Below are positions 1 to 7,443 of a DNA stretch of 23,200 nucleotides, in pieces. Every line of letters starts with the position of its first letter. Position 1 is the first letter of the stretch. The position numbers and the translations under genes are program-made. Source of the DNA: JBEKCP01 sp050014815 (GTDB taxonomy: Bacteria; Planctomycetota; Planctomycetia; Pirellulales; Thermoguttaceae); contig JBEKCP010000024.1 of NCBI GenBank assembly GCA_050014815.1, positions 1 through 23,200 on the forward strand, given 5' to 3'. Below the pieces are notes generated by a model that did not search any database, was not told the DNA's origin, and saw only the letters and a program-made list of their open reading frames with translations.

Positions 1-612
1 GCCCTGACTCAGCCCGATAGCCTGCTGGCTCCGCCACACCAGCCGCGCCTGGTCCAGGTCGTCCACCAGTTTCTGTCCCGATGGAGTGGCGGTCATATTG
101 TGGTTGGGACCGGACCAACACGGCCAGTCCCTGCCCGCGGCGATCGCGTTGGACTTGGCCAGTTCGCTGCCCGGCGTGATCGTGCCGGCGAACTTGCCCG
201 AATGGCTCTTCTCCTCGCCGGTCTTGGGGGTGAGGAACTTGACCGTCCAGGTGCCCGCCGCTTTGCCGCCGTCCACGGCGCCTTCCAGGGTCCACGTGCC
301 GATTCGCAGCATGGGGTCGCAGGTGCTGAATTGCCCCTTCAATGCCTTGCCATCCAGGGTCAGTGTGCCTTCCCGAAAGATGGTATGGGGATACCACGCA
401 TGTGACTTGGTGTTTCGCACGAGCGTCTTTTCGAGTTGCGCGACGCCGTTGGCAAACCCGCCGGCCAGCGTCCATTGAGGCACGGTGAAGGTGCCGTCGG
501 TCGGCGAGTCCACGGTCAACATGAACGAATGGTACTGCTGGGCCGCTCCGGCCATCGGGGTCTGCGCGGTCACGGACAGGATACACATCAAACTTGCTGC
601 GATCCACTTCAT
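1..612 (-). CDS. Secreted PQQ/BamB-like beta-propeller protein, N-terminal part (runs off window)
   Basis: The reading frame stays open from an ATG at 612 to the window edge, giving 204 residues of an incomplete protein. It starts with a signal peptide (about residues 1-24, MKWIAASLMCILSVTAQ then an AGAA cleavage site). A beta-rich segment of roughly 110 residues follows, of the kind that describes stabilising or extracting effects, with TLTLDGKALKG and GTWTLEGAVDGG strands. Around residue 165 comes the motif RDWPCWSGPNHN, typical of the entry into planctomycete PQQ-like (BamB-type) propeller domains, and VWRSQQ follows near the edge. A GGAG ribosome-binding site lies about 8 bases before the ATG, and a sigma-70-like promoter lies further upstream. 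The protein is probably periplasmic or exported. The family assignment rests on the DWP..GP motif and the usual architecture, because the repeats themselves lie outside the window. The substrate is unknown. Confidence 0.75.
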   Translation of the reverse strand, partial: MKWIAASLMCILSVTAQTPMAGAAQQYHSFMLTVDSPTDGTFTVPQWTLAGGFANGVAQLEKTLVRNTKSHAWYPHTIFREGTLTLDGKALKGQFSTCDPMLRIGTWTLEGAVDGGKAAGTWTVKFLTPKTGEEKSHSGKFAGTITPGSELAKSNAIAAGRDWPCWSGPNHNMTATPSGQKLVDDLDQARLVWRSQQAIGLSQG

Positions 613-1033
613 TGCTTTGCTCCTCTTACTTGGTGCTGCCGGTCGCCGCTGGCGGGTCTCGGAAACATTCCGAGAAATCATGCCCCGCACGGCAACGGAA
701 CCGTTCGCGGCGTTTCCGACGCGAGCCAGTCGCCCGCTGTGCAGGGGCCAGGTGCGAAACGCCATATGAGCTTGGTAGGGGGTTATTGGACGTGCATGGA
801 GGGAAAATGGCGGGGCGGCGGGAAGGCTGTATTGCACCGCATTGTCCAGTTTATATGGCGGTGAATTACTTGTCAACGCCCTGACACGCCCGTCCGTCTC
901 AATGCAGGAGAACGGCAAAGTCCGGCACCCAGGGGGGCGCCCGGGTCCATTTTTCGGCTCAAGGACGCCGGATTTCCGGGAGATCGTCGGCCGAAAACAC
1001 GGACCTGCCCGCTTCTTTCCCGCTGGCGACGTC
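613..1033. other. Non-coding leader and spacer
   Basis: About 420 bases without a credible gene. The left half is the roughly 230-base 5' leader of the propeller gene. It contains a perfect 8-base-pair hairpin at 657-675 (arms TCTCGGAA and TTCCGAGA, three-base loop). At about 951-1016 an imperfect inverted repeat pairs GGTCC-TTTTTCGGC with GCCGAAAACACGGACC. I see no match to a riboswitch class I know. Confidence 0.4.
848..876 (-). promoter_or_regulatory. Sigma-70-like promoter for the propeller gene
   Basis: On the minus strand a perfect TTGACA (871-876) is followed by either TAAACT with a 17-base spacer or TATAAA with a 15-base spacer. It points toward the gene starting at 612. The position implies a 5' leader of about 230 bases. 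Confidence 0.5.
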
Positions 1034-1222
1034 TCACGGCCTCGCTCCAAGCCTCTTCAATCCCTCCACCGCTTCGCTCCACCGGACCTCGTGCGGCAGT
1101 CGCTTGCTCATAGCAGCAACCGCCGAGACGATACCGGCGGCTTCGCCCATGGCGACAGCATTGCCCGTTACACGATAGCTCGCGTGCGCGAAGAAATCTT
1201 GGATTCGGTGACGATCGTCGCC
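1034..1222 (-). pseudogene. C-terminal remnant of an FAD-dependent oxidoreductase
   Basis: Reading the minus strand into the stop at 1036-1034 gives FFAHASYRVTGNAVAMGEAA followed by GIVSAVAAMSKRLPHEV and a short helix ending KRLGARP. The pattern R-V-x-G-x-A-V-A-M-G-x-A-A-G is the conserved C-terminal FAD-contacting helix of the planctomycete FAD-dependent oxidoreductase family (glucose-inhibited-division-like fold). Upstream of about 1222 the similarity stops and no start codon or Rossmann motif is present in frame, so only about 55-60 residues survive. It lies just downstream of the GH/SUMF1 gene on the same strand. This is motif recognition over a short stretch, so another origin remains possible. 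Confidence 0.45.
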
Positions 1223-1301
1223 AGACGCCCGCCGTCGCGATCGGGCCGCCGGAACGCCAGGGCCTCGTGTACGCGATCGCGGGGAGTGACAGTCGGCGAT
1301 G

Positions 1302-3452
1302 TCACGGTAAATCCACCACGCAACGGAAGCCGATGGTGCTCGAGCGGTCCAGTCCGGCCCAGGTCATCAGGAACTTGGTGGCGAAATCGGCCGGCCGCGG
1401 ACCGCCATCGACGTACCAGCCCGACCCCTTGGGCGCGAAGTACGACCCGCCGCGGAGGATGCAGAACCGCGTGCGGCCGTCGCTTCGCTCGCTTTCGGTC
1501 CAATGCCACACGTTGCCGCACATGTCGTAACAGCCAAACGGCGAGCGCCCGTTGGGAAACGCCTTCACGGGCGTCGTACCGCCGGCCTTGCCATCGTTGC
1601 ACCGATCGGGTTCCAGGGCCGCGCCCCACGGATACTTCCGCCCGTCGCCACCCTGTGCGGCATATTGCCACTCTTCCTCGGTAGGCAATCGCTTGCCGGC
1701 CCACTTGGCGTAGGCGCGGGCGTCGTCGAGGTCCACGTAGACGACCGGATGGTCCTCCTTGCCCGCCGGCGGCTTTCCGTCGGTCCAGTGCTTCAGGAAG
1801 TGCTCCGGGTGCTTCGGCTTGTACGCGCTCGCCTTAAGGAACTCGGCGAACTGGGCGTTGGTCACCGGGGTCTCGTCGATCGCCAACCGCTTGAAAGCGG
1901 CGGTTCGGCGGAACTCCCGCACGTTGAAACGGTACATCTCCCCGCCAGGCGGTGTCGAGTCATAGAAGCCGCACTCGCGCGTGCGCATCTCGATCTTCAG
2001 GTCGAGCTTTGCGGCGGGGAGTTCGACCATGCCTTGGGGCGCACGCTCGCGAGGCGCTGCCGCCGGCGCCGAGAGAAGTCGGGTCTGCCGTTGCGGAGCG
2101 GCAGCATCGAAATCGGCCCGGGCATTCAGGCGAGACTGTCCCTCGAGGAACTGCGGGAAGTCCGCACCCAGAGCCTTGGTCGGGCCGCAGAGGAAACCGC
2201 CGATACCGCGCGGCGCAATGTCGCCGGAAAGGAGCACGGTCTCGCGCTCGATCTTGCTTGCCACCTCGCGCCCCGCGATGAGGTCGAAACAGCGGTCGCC
2301 CGGCCGAGTTGCGACCCTGAGTAACGGGCCCGCGACGCCCTTCTGCCCCCGATTGACGAGCGTCCAGAGCCGCAAACCGTTGCCTTCCCACAACGAGGCG
2401 TACACGCCCGGCTGTTCGGTCGGCGCCAGCGGCGTCCAGCCTTCGCCGCTCAGAATCGCGGTGAATCGCCGCTGGACGGGCAGCATGGCGCGCAAGATCG
2501 AGCGATCGCGCTGGCTCCACGGTATCCAGCAGCCGAAGACGTTCTCCCAGACCATCATGCCGCTGCCGTTGATCCAGGCGGCCTGCAATTCACCGGTGTG
2601 GTCGCGGTCCCATCGCTTGATCTGGTGCTGCATGTGGCGGCGCTCCAGCCACTTGGCCCCCAGCACGCCCGGCGCCGCGCTGTCGTTGCACCTTTGCGCC
2701 CACGAGGCGTGATGATCGTGGAGGTTCTCCAAGTGCAACCCGCCCTCGCCTTCGAGGACGACCCCGGGCCGCGCGGCGTCGAGCTTGGCGCGGAACTCGC
2801 CGGCGCCGCGATTCATCGTGTCGAGGAAGATGCCGTCCGCGTCGATCGCCCGCACCATCTCGACCACCGCGTCGAGGTCCGATTTATCTTCGCGGCGCGT
2901 GCCCGTGTCCCAGGGGTTGTAGTCGATATAGACCTTCACGCCGCGCCCCTGGAAGCGGTGGACGACGTCGCGCGCGCCGTCGAGCCCGCCCGGCAGGTCG
3001 CGGTAGAAATCGAACTGGTTGCGCTGGTCCACGCCAATGCGCGGGTAGGCGTGCCAGAGGACGACGCTGTCATAGCCGCCGAACTCCTTCTGGCCGTGGT
3101 CGAGAAAGGCATCCACGGTGTAGCGGCCCGCGCGATGGTCGTAGAACGCCTCGTCGCAGAGCATGAGGAAGCAGCACGAATAGTTCGCCGCCGACCAGGC
3201 GAACTCCTTGCGCGCGTAGAGGGCGTCGCTGTATTTCAAGCTGGCCTTGGTCTGCTCGCGCCATTGCGCCAGCGCCTCGCGAAAGGCCGGCCACTGCGCC
3301 GGGTCCGCCGGCGCAGGAATGATCTTCTGTGCGGGATTGAACTTGATCCCCGAGGGCGCTTCGCCGGCGCCAAGTCGCCCGGCGCTTAGAACCGACAGTG
3401 CGCCCACGGCGGCCGACACGGCAATCAGGCAGCGCAGACAAATGCTCTTCAT
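1302..3452 (-). CDS. Secreted glycoside-hydrolase-like protein fused to a SUMF1/FGE-sulfatase-fold domain
   Basis: The 716-residue protein has a signal peptide (1-30). Residues about 120-345 look like a TIM-barrel carbohydrate-active domain: an aspartate-rich strand VKVYIDYNPWD (173-182), DADGIFLDTM (204-213) and VVLEGEGG (231-238) could hold catalytic acids. A beta-sandwich-like part follows (350-425). The C-terminal quarter (about 475-716) is a formylglycine-generating-enzyme-type domain: DETPVTNAQFAEFL, RLPTEEEWQYAA, YPWG, GNVWHWTES, LRGGSY and a closing GFRC. The paired active-site cysteines that follow RGGSY in true FGE are absent (the sequence runs FAPKGSGWYVDGG), so it is unlikely to convert sulfatase cysteines and may serve as a binding or structural module. 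An AAGGA-type ribosome-binding site precedes the ATG. The role is probably extracellular or periplasmic glycan processing, and the substrate cannot be read from sequence. Confidence 0.8.
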   Translation of the reverse strand: MKSICLRCLIAVSAAVGALSVLSAGRLGAGEAPSGIKFNPAQKIIPAPADPAQWPAFREALAQWREQTKASLKYSDALYARKEFAWSAANYSCCFLMLCDEAFYDHRAGRYTVDAFLDHGQKEFGGYDSVVLWHAYPRIGVDQRNQFDFYRDLPGGLDGARDVVHRFQGRGVKVYIDYNPWDTGTRREDKSDLDAVVEMVRAIDADGIFLDTMNRGAGEFRAKLDAARPGVVLEGEGGLHLENLHDHHASWAQRCNDSAAPGVLGAKWLERRHMQHQIKRWDRDHTGELQAAWINGSGMMVWENVFGCWIPWSQRDRSILRAMLPVQRRFTAILSGEGWTPLAPTEQPGVYASLWEGNGLRLWTLVNRGQKGVAGPLLRVATRPGDRCFDLIAGREVASKIERETVLLSGDIAPRGIGGFLCGPTKALGADFPQFLEGQSRLNARADFDAAAPQRQTRLLSAPAAAPRERAPQGMVELPAAKLDLKIEMRTRECGFYDSTPPGGEMYRFNVREFRRTAAFKRLAIDETPVTNAQFAEFLKASAYKPKHPEHFLKHWTDGKPPAGKEDHPVVYVDLDDARAYAKWAGKRLPTEEEWQYAAQGGDGRKYPWGAALEPDRCNDGKAGGTTPVKAFPNGRSPFGCYDMCGNVWHWTESERSDGRTRFCILRGGSYFAPKGSGWYVDGGPRPADFATKFLMTWAGLDRSSTIGFRCVVDLP

Positions 3453-3477
3453 TGTGTAGTTTCCTTTCTTGCGGCCA

Positions 3478-3561
3478 AAGGGGACAGTCCCATTGTCTCG
3501 GCGAACACGCCAAGATGCAAGGTCGGAGTCCTTCGCGCCGCGAAAATCGGGACAGTCCCCC
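3478..3561. repeat. GGGACWGTCCC palindromic repeat, copy A
   Basis: Two palindromic cores, GGGGACAGTCCCATT at the left end and AATCGGGACAGTCCCC at the right end, form an inverted pair about 84 bases long. It sits between the start of the GH/SUMF1 gene and the truncated end of the IS66 fragment. Related copies lie inside tilS (8983-9032) and inside the glycosyltransferase (13058-13110). Confidence 0.7.
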
Positions 3562-3569
3562 GTGAACGG

Positions 3570-3865
3570 TTACGCCAAGCCTTGATGTTCTGTCACGAGG
3601 GTCGGCGTTTCCGTGATTTCCACCTGCTGGACCACTTCGGGTTCGCACCGCGAAGCAACCAGCCTGCCGCCGCAATCCGGGCAGCAGTCGAGCGTGTGGG
3701 GCTGGAAATGATCGACCGCCTCGGGCGGGAACGGGGACCGCAAGTGTTGGTCGTGTCCCGGCTGTCCGCCCTTCTTCCGCTTCTTGCCACCCTTGGGCAA
3801 CGGCTTCTTGGGCTTGACGATGTCGCTCGATGGCGGCTTGGAGGATGTCGAGGAATCCTTTCGGG
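3570..3865 (-). mobile_element. IS66-family transposase fragment (N-terminal zinc-finger region)
   Basis: The minus strand encodes SSTSSKPPSSDIVKPKK, a KKRKKGGQPGH basic stretch and DCCPDCGGRL followed by VVQQVEI. This is the N-terminal signature of IS66 transposases, with the serine/proline-rich linker and CPxCGG zinc finger. About 95 residues survive. The leucine-zipper start is missing because the frame runs into an unrelated gene near 3865, and the catalytic DDE domain is missing because the frame ends at 3570 just after LVTEHQGLA, next to palindromic repeat copy A. No terminal inverted repeats are visible. The fragment cannot transpose. It has replaced the 5' part of the PEP-CTERM gene to its right. 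Confidence 0.8.
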
Positions 3866-4483
3866 CGGCGGCATGAGCGGCGGCACCCTCCAGCTCGGCT
3901 CCGGCATCCTGACCGTCGGCGACACGAGCAGCTTCACCTACAACGGCGGAACGATCCAACTCCTGAGCGCCTCGCTTCCCGCCGTGAGCAGCGGCACCCT
4001 CACGCTCCGCCTCGAGGCCGACTCCGGCGTCGCCACCAGCGGAAGTAACGTCACCCGCAAATCAACACCGGCGGCGCCGGCGACGTGACCATTTCCGGCT
4101 CCGGCATCTTCGACGGCGCCGGCGCCAACGTCACCAGCCTGACGAAGGAGGGCAACGGCACGCTGACCCTCTCGGGCACCAACAGCTACTCGGGCACCAC
4201 GACGGTGAGCAATGGCCTCCTGGTGATCAATCGCAGCGCGGCCCTGCCCAGCGGCTCGATTTTGACGATCGGGGCCAGCGGCTCGGTGGTGCTGGGCGAT
4301 TCGACGCTCAACGGCAGCGCGATCCCGCTGGGCGGCTCGCCCTCGGCGGGAACCTTGGCCCCGCAAGGGGTCGCCGCCGACGGCATCCACGCGGTGCCGG
4401 AGCCCGGCACGCTCGCGCTCCTGGCCGCCGCCGCTTGCGGCTTCGCGATAAGGAGGAAGAAGGGATTGGGGATTAGGGATTAG
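3866..4483 (+). pseudogene. Truncated and frameshifted autotransporter-type beta-strand-repeat protein with PEP-CTERM signal
   Basis: From about 3866 the plus strand encodes SGGTLQLGSGILTVGDTS and further short beta strands. Near 4055 the frame shifts, and the continuation DVTISGSG, then LTKEGNGTLTLSGTNSYSGT and TTVSNGLLVIN, is the classic autotransporter-associated beta-strand (passenger) repeat. The end is a PEP-CTERM sorting signal: VPEPGTLALLAAAACGFAIRRKK, that is VPEP, one transmembrane helix and a basic tail. PEP-CTERM proteins are exported and processed by exosortase, and none is encoded here. The 5' end, including the signal peptide, is lost where the IS66 fragment begins. The last residues and the stop come from a GGGATTA heptamer tract. 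With a missing start and a frameshift it is called a pseudogene. Confidence 0.75.
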
Positions 4484-4540
4484 GGATTAGAGTTTAGCGG
4501 CCAACTGACAACTGACAACTGACCACTGACAACTGACAAA
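4463..4540 (+). repeat. Heptamer tandem tract 1 (GGGATTA)n then (AACTGAC)n
   Basis: About four GGGATTA units are followed by about five AACTGAC units, with one ACC variant. The unit length is seven bases in both blocks. The first TAG in the tract ends the PEP-CTERM reading frame. Similar tracts occur at 13520-13620, 16988-17075 and 18539-18609. Confidence 0.85.
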
Positions 4541-4661
4541 GCTGCCGTGGCAGGCAGACGACGGGAGGGCCTCATGAGGAGCCTCTCTCCGTGCCAAACC
4601 GACCCTTACGCTATTTGAATTGGCACTTGTGCTTTCCCGAGCTTGGTCCTGCCACGGCAGC
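4541..4661. repeat. MITE-like element with 14-base perfect inverted ends
   Basis: The ends are exact inverted complements: GCTGCCGTGGCAGG at 4541-4554 and CCTGCCACGGCAGC at 4648-4661. The interior contains the palindrome CCTCATGAGG. The element is about 121 bases with no coding capacity of its own, and it begins directly at the end of heptamer tract 1. Confidence 0.6.
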
Positions 4662-4738
4662 CGTTTTTTCTTGAAGTCGAGCACCTCCGTCAGCCGGGCA
4701 GAGCATGACTGATCCTCTCCCAGTTTTCGCTTTGCCAT
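4662..4738 (-). pseudogene. Possible 5' end of an unknown gene cut by the MITE-like element
   Basis: A GGAGG site lies 5 bases before an ATG at 4738 on the minus strand, and about 25 charged residues follow (MAKRKLGEDQ... ending FKKK) before the frame enters the 4541-4661 element. The good ribosome-binding site suggests a once-real start. The surviving peptide is too short to assign, and I do not recognise it. Confidence 0.25.
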
Positions 4739-4777
4739 TGCAACCTCCTGGAATCCTCGAACGCGAAAGGCGACTAA

Positions 4778-4907
4778 CCCGGATTATTCACGGGCAAACA
4801 CCAGCCCGAAGCGCAAGCGAGGGATTGGCAACGGGTTACCCTCGCTTGCGCGTCGGGCTAGTGTCGAGCGCACTGCCCCCGGATGCCTTGCCCATGAATA
4901 ATCCGGG
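4778..4907. repeat. Nested palindromic element (two inverted-repeat pairs)
   Basis: The outer pair is CCCGGATTATTCACGGGCA (4778-4796) against its complement at 4889-4907, with one mismatch in 19. The inner pair is the 21-base AGCCCGAAGCGCAAGCGAGGG type (4803-4823) against 4839-4859, with one mismatch, around a 15-base loop. The inner hairpin could form a very stable stem. No gene is contained. Confidence 0.75.
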
Positions 4908-5009
4908 CTAATGGCCTCTTTGGCCACGTCCTCGGCCCGGACGCCCAACTGGCCAAAACGCGGAGTTGTTCCTGGACGGGTTCTATGGCCGATCTGGTCG
5001 CCGACCACT

Positions 5010-5045
5010 CGGGAAGCCGGGAAGCTCGGGGAAGCTGGGAAGCTC
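5010..5045 (+). repeat. Short GGGAAGCT tandem repeat
   Basis: Four imperfect units of GGGAAGC(T) follow one another in the spacer upstream of the DUF2752 gene. They resemble the other short tandem tracts of the window in style but have a different unit. Confidence 0.6.
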
Positions 5046-5116
5046 TTTATTGCGGAATTGACCTTGCACGGCCCCACTGCTGCGGGTATCTTTCCGCTGC
5101 CTTTCCCTGGAGTTGC

Positions 5117-5563
5117 GTGGTAGAGACAGGTACATACCGGCAAGCCCCGCTCGGCCCTCGACGGATCACCGTGGTGGCCGCGGCGATTGGACTGTCGGTC
5201 CTGTTGGTGGTTGCGGCGGCCCTGGAGCCGGATACTCGCGGGCACGGCACGCACGAGCACTTGGGGTTGCCTCCGTGTGCCTTTTCGGTCCTCGTCGGCC
5301 GGCCATGTCCCGTATGCGGCATGACGACCTCGTGGGCCTGGCTGGTCCGGGGGCGCGTGGCCGAGGCCTTTCGGGCCAACGTGGGCGGCGCGATGTTGGC
5401 GGCCGCTGCGATGGTCGCCGCCCCATGGCTCCTGCTGTCGGCCCTCCGCGGACGCTGGCTCCCCTGGACGCCCAACTCGACGGCGCTTGGCTGGGCCGGC
5501 GCGGCCGTACTGGCCGTAACGCTGCTCCAGTGGGCATGGCGGTGGTTGACCATTTGGAGGTAG
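5117..5563 (+). CDS. DUF2752 membrane protein
   Basis: A 148-residue protein is obtained from a GTG at 5117 that has CTGGAG immediately upstream. The only in-frame ATG (4985) would add 44 residues derived from the GGGAAGCT repeat region, so I reject it. The first transmembrane helix is near residues 15-32 (ITVVAAAIGLSVLLVVAA). The DUF2752 signature follows: PPCAFSVLVGRPCPVCGMTT and SWAWLVRGRVAEAFRANVGG. Two more hydrophobic helices close the protein. The conserved CPxCGMT cysteines suggest a metal or redox site, but no function is established for the family. The stop is only 4 bases before the lipoprotein gene, so the two are probably cotranscribed. Confidence 0.8.
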   Translation: MVETGTYRQAPLGPRRITVVAAAIGLSVLLVVAAALEPDTRGHGTHEHLGLPPCAFSVLVGRPCPVCGMTTSWAWLVRGRVAEAFRANVGGAMLAAAAMVAAPWLLLSALRGRWLPWTPNSTALGWAGAAVLAVTLLQWAWRWLTIWR

Positions 5564-5567
5564 CACG

Positions 5568-6245
5568 ATGGATCGTCGCTCTCTGCGGTGCGGATACATG
5601 GCCGTCGGGGCCGTCCTGATCGGAGCGGTCTTGGCCTTGAGCGGATGCCAGTCCATGTTCATCACGTTTGCGTACCTATTCAAGGGTACCGACGTGCCCG
5701 CCGAATTCGCCGGCCTGGAAGGCAAGAAGGAAGGCAAGAAGGTGGTGGTGGTCTGCCGGCCGCTGGTCGCGCTGCAATATCGCGACGCCGGGGCCGCGCG
5801 CGACATCGCCCAGGAGGTCGGCAAGCTGCTGGCCAAGCACGTGCCCAAGATCAAGATCGTCGATCAGCGGGACGTGGCCAAATGGATCGACGAGAACACC
5901 TGGGACGAGTTCCCCCAGGTCGGCAAGGCCCTGAAGGCCGACAGGGTCGTCGGCATCGACCTGACGAGCTTCAATCTGGTCGACGGGCCCACGCTGTTCC
6001 GCGGGCGGGCGAACCTCAACGTCAGGGTGTTCGACCTCTCGAAGGAGAAGGGCGAGGAAGTTGTTTTCGAGAAGACCGTGCCGGGCCTTTACCCGCCGAA
6101 CGCCTTCATCCCGCAGTCTGAAGTGACGGAGCCCGAGTTCCGCCACAGGTTCGTCCTGGTCCTGGCCGACCAGATCGCCCGGCACTTCTATGCCCACGAC
6201 GAACACGCGGACATCGGGATGGACTCGCGGGCGGGCCTGGACTGA
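5568..6245 (+). CDS. Conserved lipoprotein of unknown function
   Basis: The 225-residue protein has a lipoprotein signal peptide with lipobox LSGC at residues 24-27, so it is probably anchored to a membrane through Cys27. The mature part is alpha/beta with VVVVCRPL (about 58-65), KIKIVDQRDVAKWIDEN, KALKADRVVGIDLTSF and a C-terminal VLVLADQIARHFY. This pattern resembles planctomycete periplasmic proteins that look like penicillin-binding-activator or TolB-N folds, but I cannot assign a function. It is coupled to the DUF2752 gene (4-base gap), and its GGAGG ribosome-binding site is formed by the last codons of that gene. The coding frame is intact and the start is clear. Confidence 0.75.
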   Translation: MDRRSLRCGYMAVGAVLIGAVLALSGCQSMFITFAYLFKGTDVPAEFAGLEGKKEGKKVVVVCRPLVALQYRDAGAARDIAQEVGKLLAKHVPKIKIVDQRDVAKWIDENTWDEFPQVGKALKADRVVGIDLTSFNLVDGPTLFRGRANLNVRVFDLSKEKGEEVVFEKTVPGLYPPNAFIPQSEVTEPEFRHRFVLVLADQIARHFYAHDEHADIGMDSRAGLD

Positions 6246-6267
6246 GCGGGGCGGAATTCGGCTTCTA

Positions 6268-6297
6268 TTGCTGCCGTCGGGGGGGGCGTTATATAAT
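6268..6297 (+). promoter_or_regulatory. Putative promoter for the alpha/beta hydrolase gene
   Basis: A perfect TATAAT (6292-6297) lies 75 bases before the ATG at 6373. A weak -35 (TTGCTG, 6268-6273) is 18 bases upstream. The spacer includes an eight-G run. Confidence 0.4.
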
Positions 6298-6372
6298 TCC
6301 TTCGTATACGCCTTCCTTGATATTGATATGTGGTATCCTGCCATGCCCTCTCAACGCTCCAAGGAGTTCTCC

Positions 6373-7380
6373 ATGCGTTCGATCCGTCGCTTTGCGGCCG
6401 TCTGCGTGGCCGCGGTGGCTTCGCTTGCGGGGAGCACTACGCGGGTCCGGGCAGGCGAGCCGTCGGAACCGGCCACCGTCCCCATGCCCACCCTCGGCGG
6501 CATGCAGTTCTGGGCCGACCAGCTCTTCTTCCACCAGTGGCGGATCCAGCAGAACGTCTACACCGGGCATTACCGGCTCCTGGACGGCGACGACTATCGC
6601 CATGCCTCCGGCACCTACCAGCAATGCCTGGCCGCCCTGGAGCGGATCAAGGTCCGGGACAAGCTGCCGCCGATGCGAGGGAAGGCCGTGGTCGTGTTGC
6701 ACGGGCTGGGCCACAGCCGCGCGGCGATGGACGACCTGGCCAAGTATCTCAAGGAGAAGGGAGGATACGAGGTCTTCAACGTCGCCTACCCGAGCACGCG
6801 GGTGGAGATCGCCGAGCACGCCCGATCGCTCAAGCACATCCTCGACCACCTCGACGGGATCGAGGAGATCAACTTCGTGGCCCACAGCATGGGCAATATC
6901 GTCGTTCGGCACTACCTGGGCGACCCGCAAGCGGGTACCCCGACGGACGCGGCGGCGAAGCGCAAGCCCGACCCGCGGCTCGCGCGATTCGTCATGCTCG
7001 GCCCGCCGAACCATCAGGCCTACTTGGCGGTGCTGGCGGGGTCCAACGGCCTGTTTCGGGCGGTGACGGGCGAGCCGGGCCAGCAATTGGGCCGCGAGTG
7101 GGACCACCTCGAAGAGCACCTGGCCACGCCGCAGTTCGAGTTCGCGATCATCGCCGGGGGCCGCGGCAAGGACCGCGGCTACAACCCGGTGGTCCCCGGC
7201 GACAACGACGGCGTTGTCAGCGTCGCGAGCACGCGCCTGGCCGGGGCGAGCGACTTCGCCGTCCTGCCCGTCATGCACACCTTCATGATGAACGACCCGA
7301 AGGTGCAGGAGTACACGCTGCGCTTTCTCCGGGAGGGCTGCTTCCTCTCGCCCAAACAGCGGCAGCCGGTAACAAAATGA
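6373..7380 (+). CDS. Secreted alpha/beta-hydrolase (lipase/esterase-like)
   Basis: The 335-residue protein starts at the ATG at 6373 after an AAGGAG site. Upstream in-frame ATGs lack one and are not followed by a signal peptide. The signal peptide is residues 1-27 (MRSIRRFAAVCVAAVASLAG, cleavage near VRAG). KAVVVLHGLGHSRAAMDDLA (104-123) holds the strand and HG oxyanion turn. FVAHSMGN (168-175) is the nucleophile elbow with Ser172, PGDNDGVVSV (275-284) supplies the acid (Asp277 or Asp279), and PVMHTFMM (299-306) supplies His302. The set matches the lipase-class alpha/beta-hydrolase triad. It is probably a periplasmic or secreted carboxylic-ester hydrolase, with unknown substrate. It is not obviously linked to the DUF2752/lipoprotein pair, because a promoter-like site lies between them. 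Confidence 0.85.
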   Translation: MRSIRRFAAVCVAAVASLAGSTTRVRAGEPSEPATVPMPTLGGMQFWADQLFFHQWRIQQNVYTGHYRLLDGDDYRHASGTYQQCLAALERIKVRDKLPPMRGKAVVVLHGLGHSRAAMDDLAKYLKEKGGYEVFNVAYPSTRVEIAEHARSLKHILDHLDGIEEINFVAHSMGNIVVRHYLGDPQAGTPTDAAAKRKPDPRLARFVMLGPPNHQAYLAVLAGSNGLFRAVTGEPGQQLGREWDHLEEHLATPQFEFAIIAGGRGKDRGYNPVVPGDNDGVVSVASTRLAGASDFAVLPVMHTFMMNDPKVQEYTLRFLREGCFLSPKQRQPVTK

Positions 7381-7443
7381 CGAGAAGCGGCTTTTGCAGC
7401 GTCATTTGGCCTGCGAAGCCGGCGGCGAGGAGATACTCCTCGT

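Noticed and set aside
613..847. Riboswitch in the long leader of the propeller gene
   Set aside because: Only one short perfect hairpin was found, with no conserved core of a riboswitch class that I recognise.
873..1082. 69-residue minus-strand frame starting inside the oxidoreductase remnant
   Set aside because: It overlaps the C-terminal helix motif in a different phase and has no family features.
2598..3389. Long plus-strand open frame (263 residues) opposite the GH/SUMF1 gene
   Set aside because: It is rich in Arg, Ala, Val and has no recognisable motifs. It is the antisense of a gene with clear family motifs and a signal peptide.
4784..5854. 356-residue minus-strand frame opposite DUF2752
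   Set aside because: It translates the nested palindrome and the antisense of two plus-strand genes. The piece near 4910-5000 looks slightly protein-like but cannot be assigned.
6925..6985. Possible decayed repeat insertion in the hydrolase (CGCAAGCGGGTACCC and GAAGCGCAAGCCCGACCCG)
   Set aside because: It resembles the AGCCCGAAGCGCAAGCG arm only loosely, and the encoded loop is plausible for the family, so similarity may be chance in GC-rich DNA.
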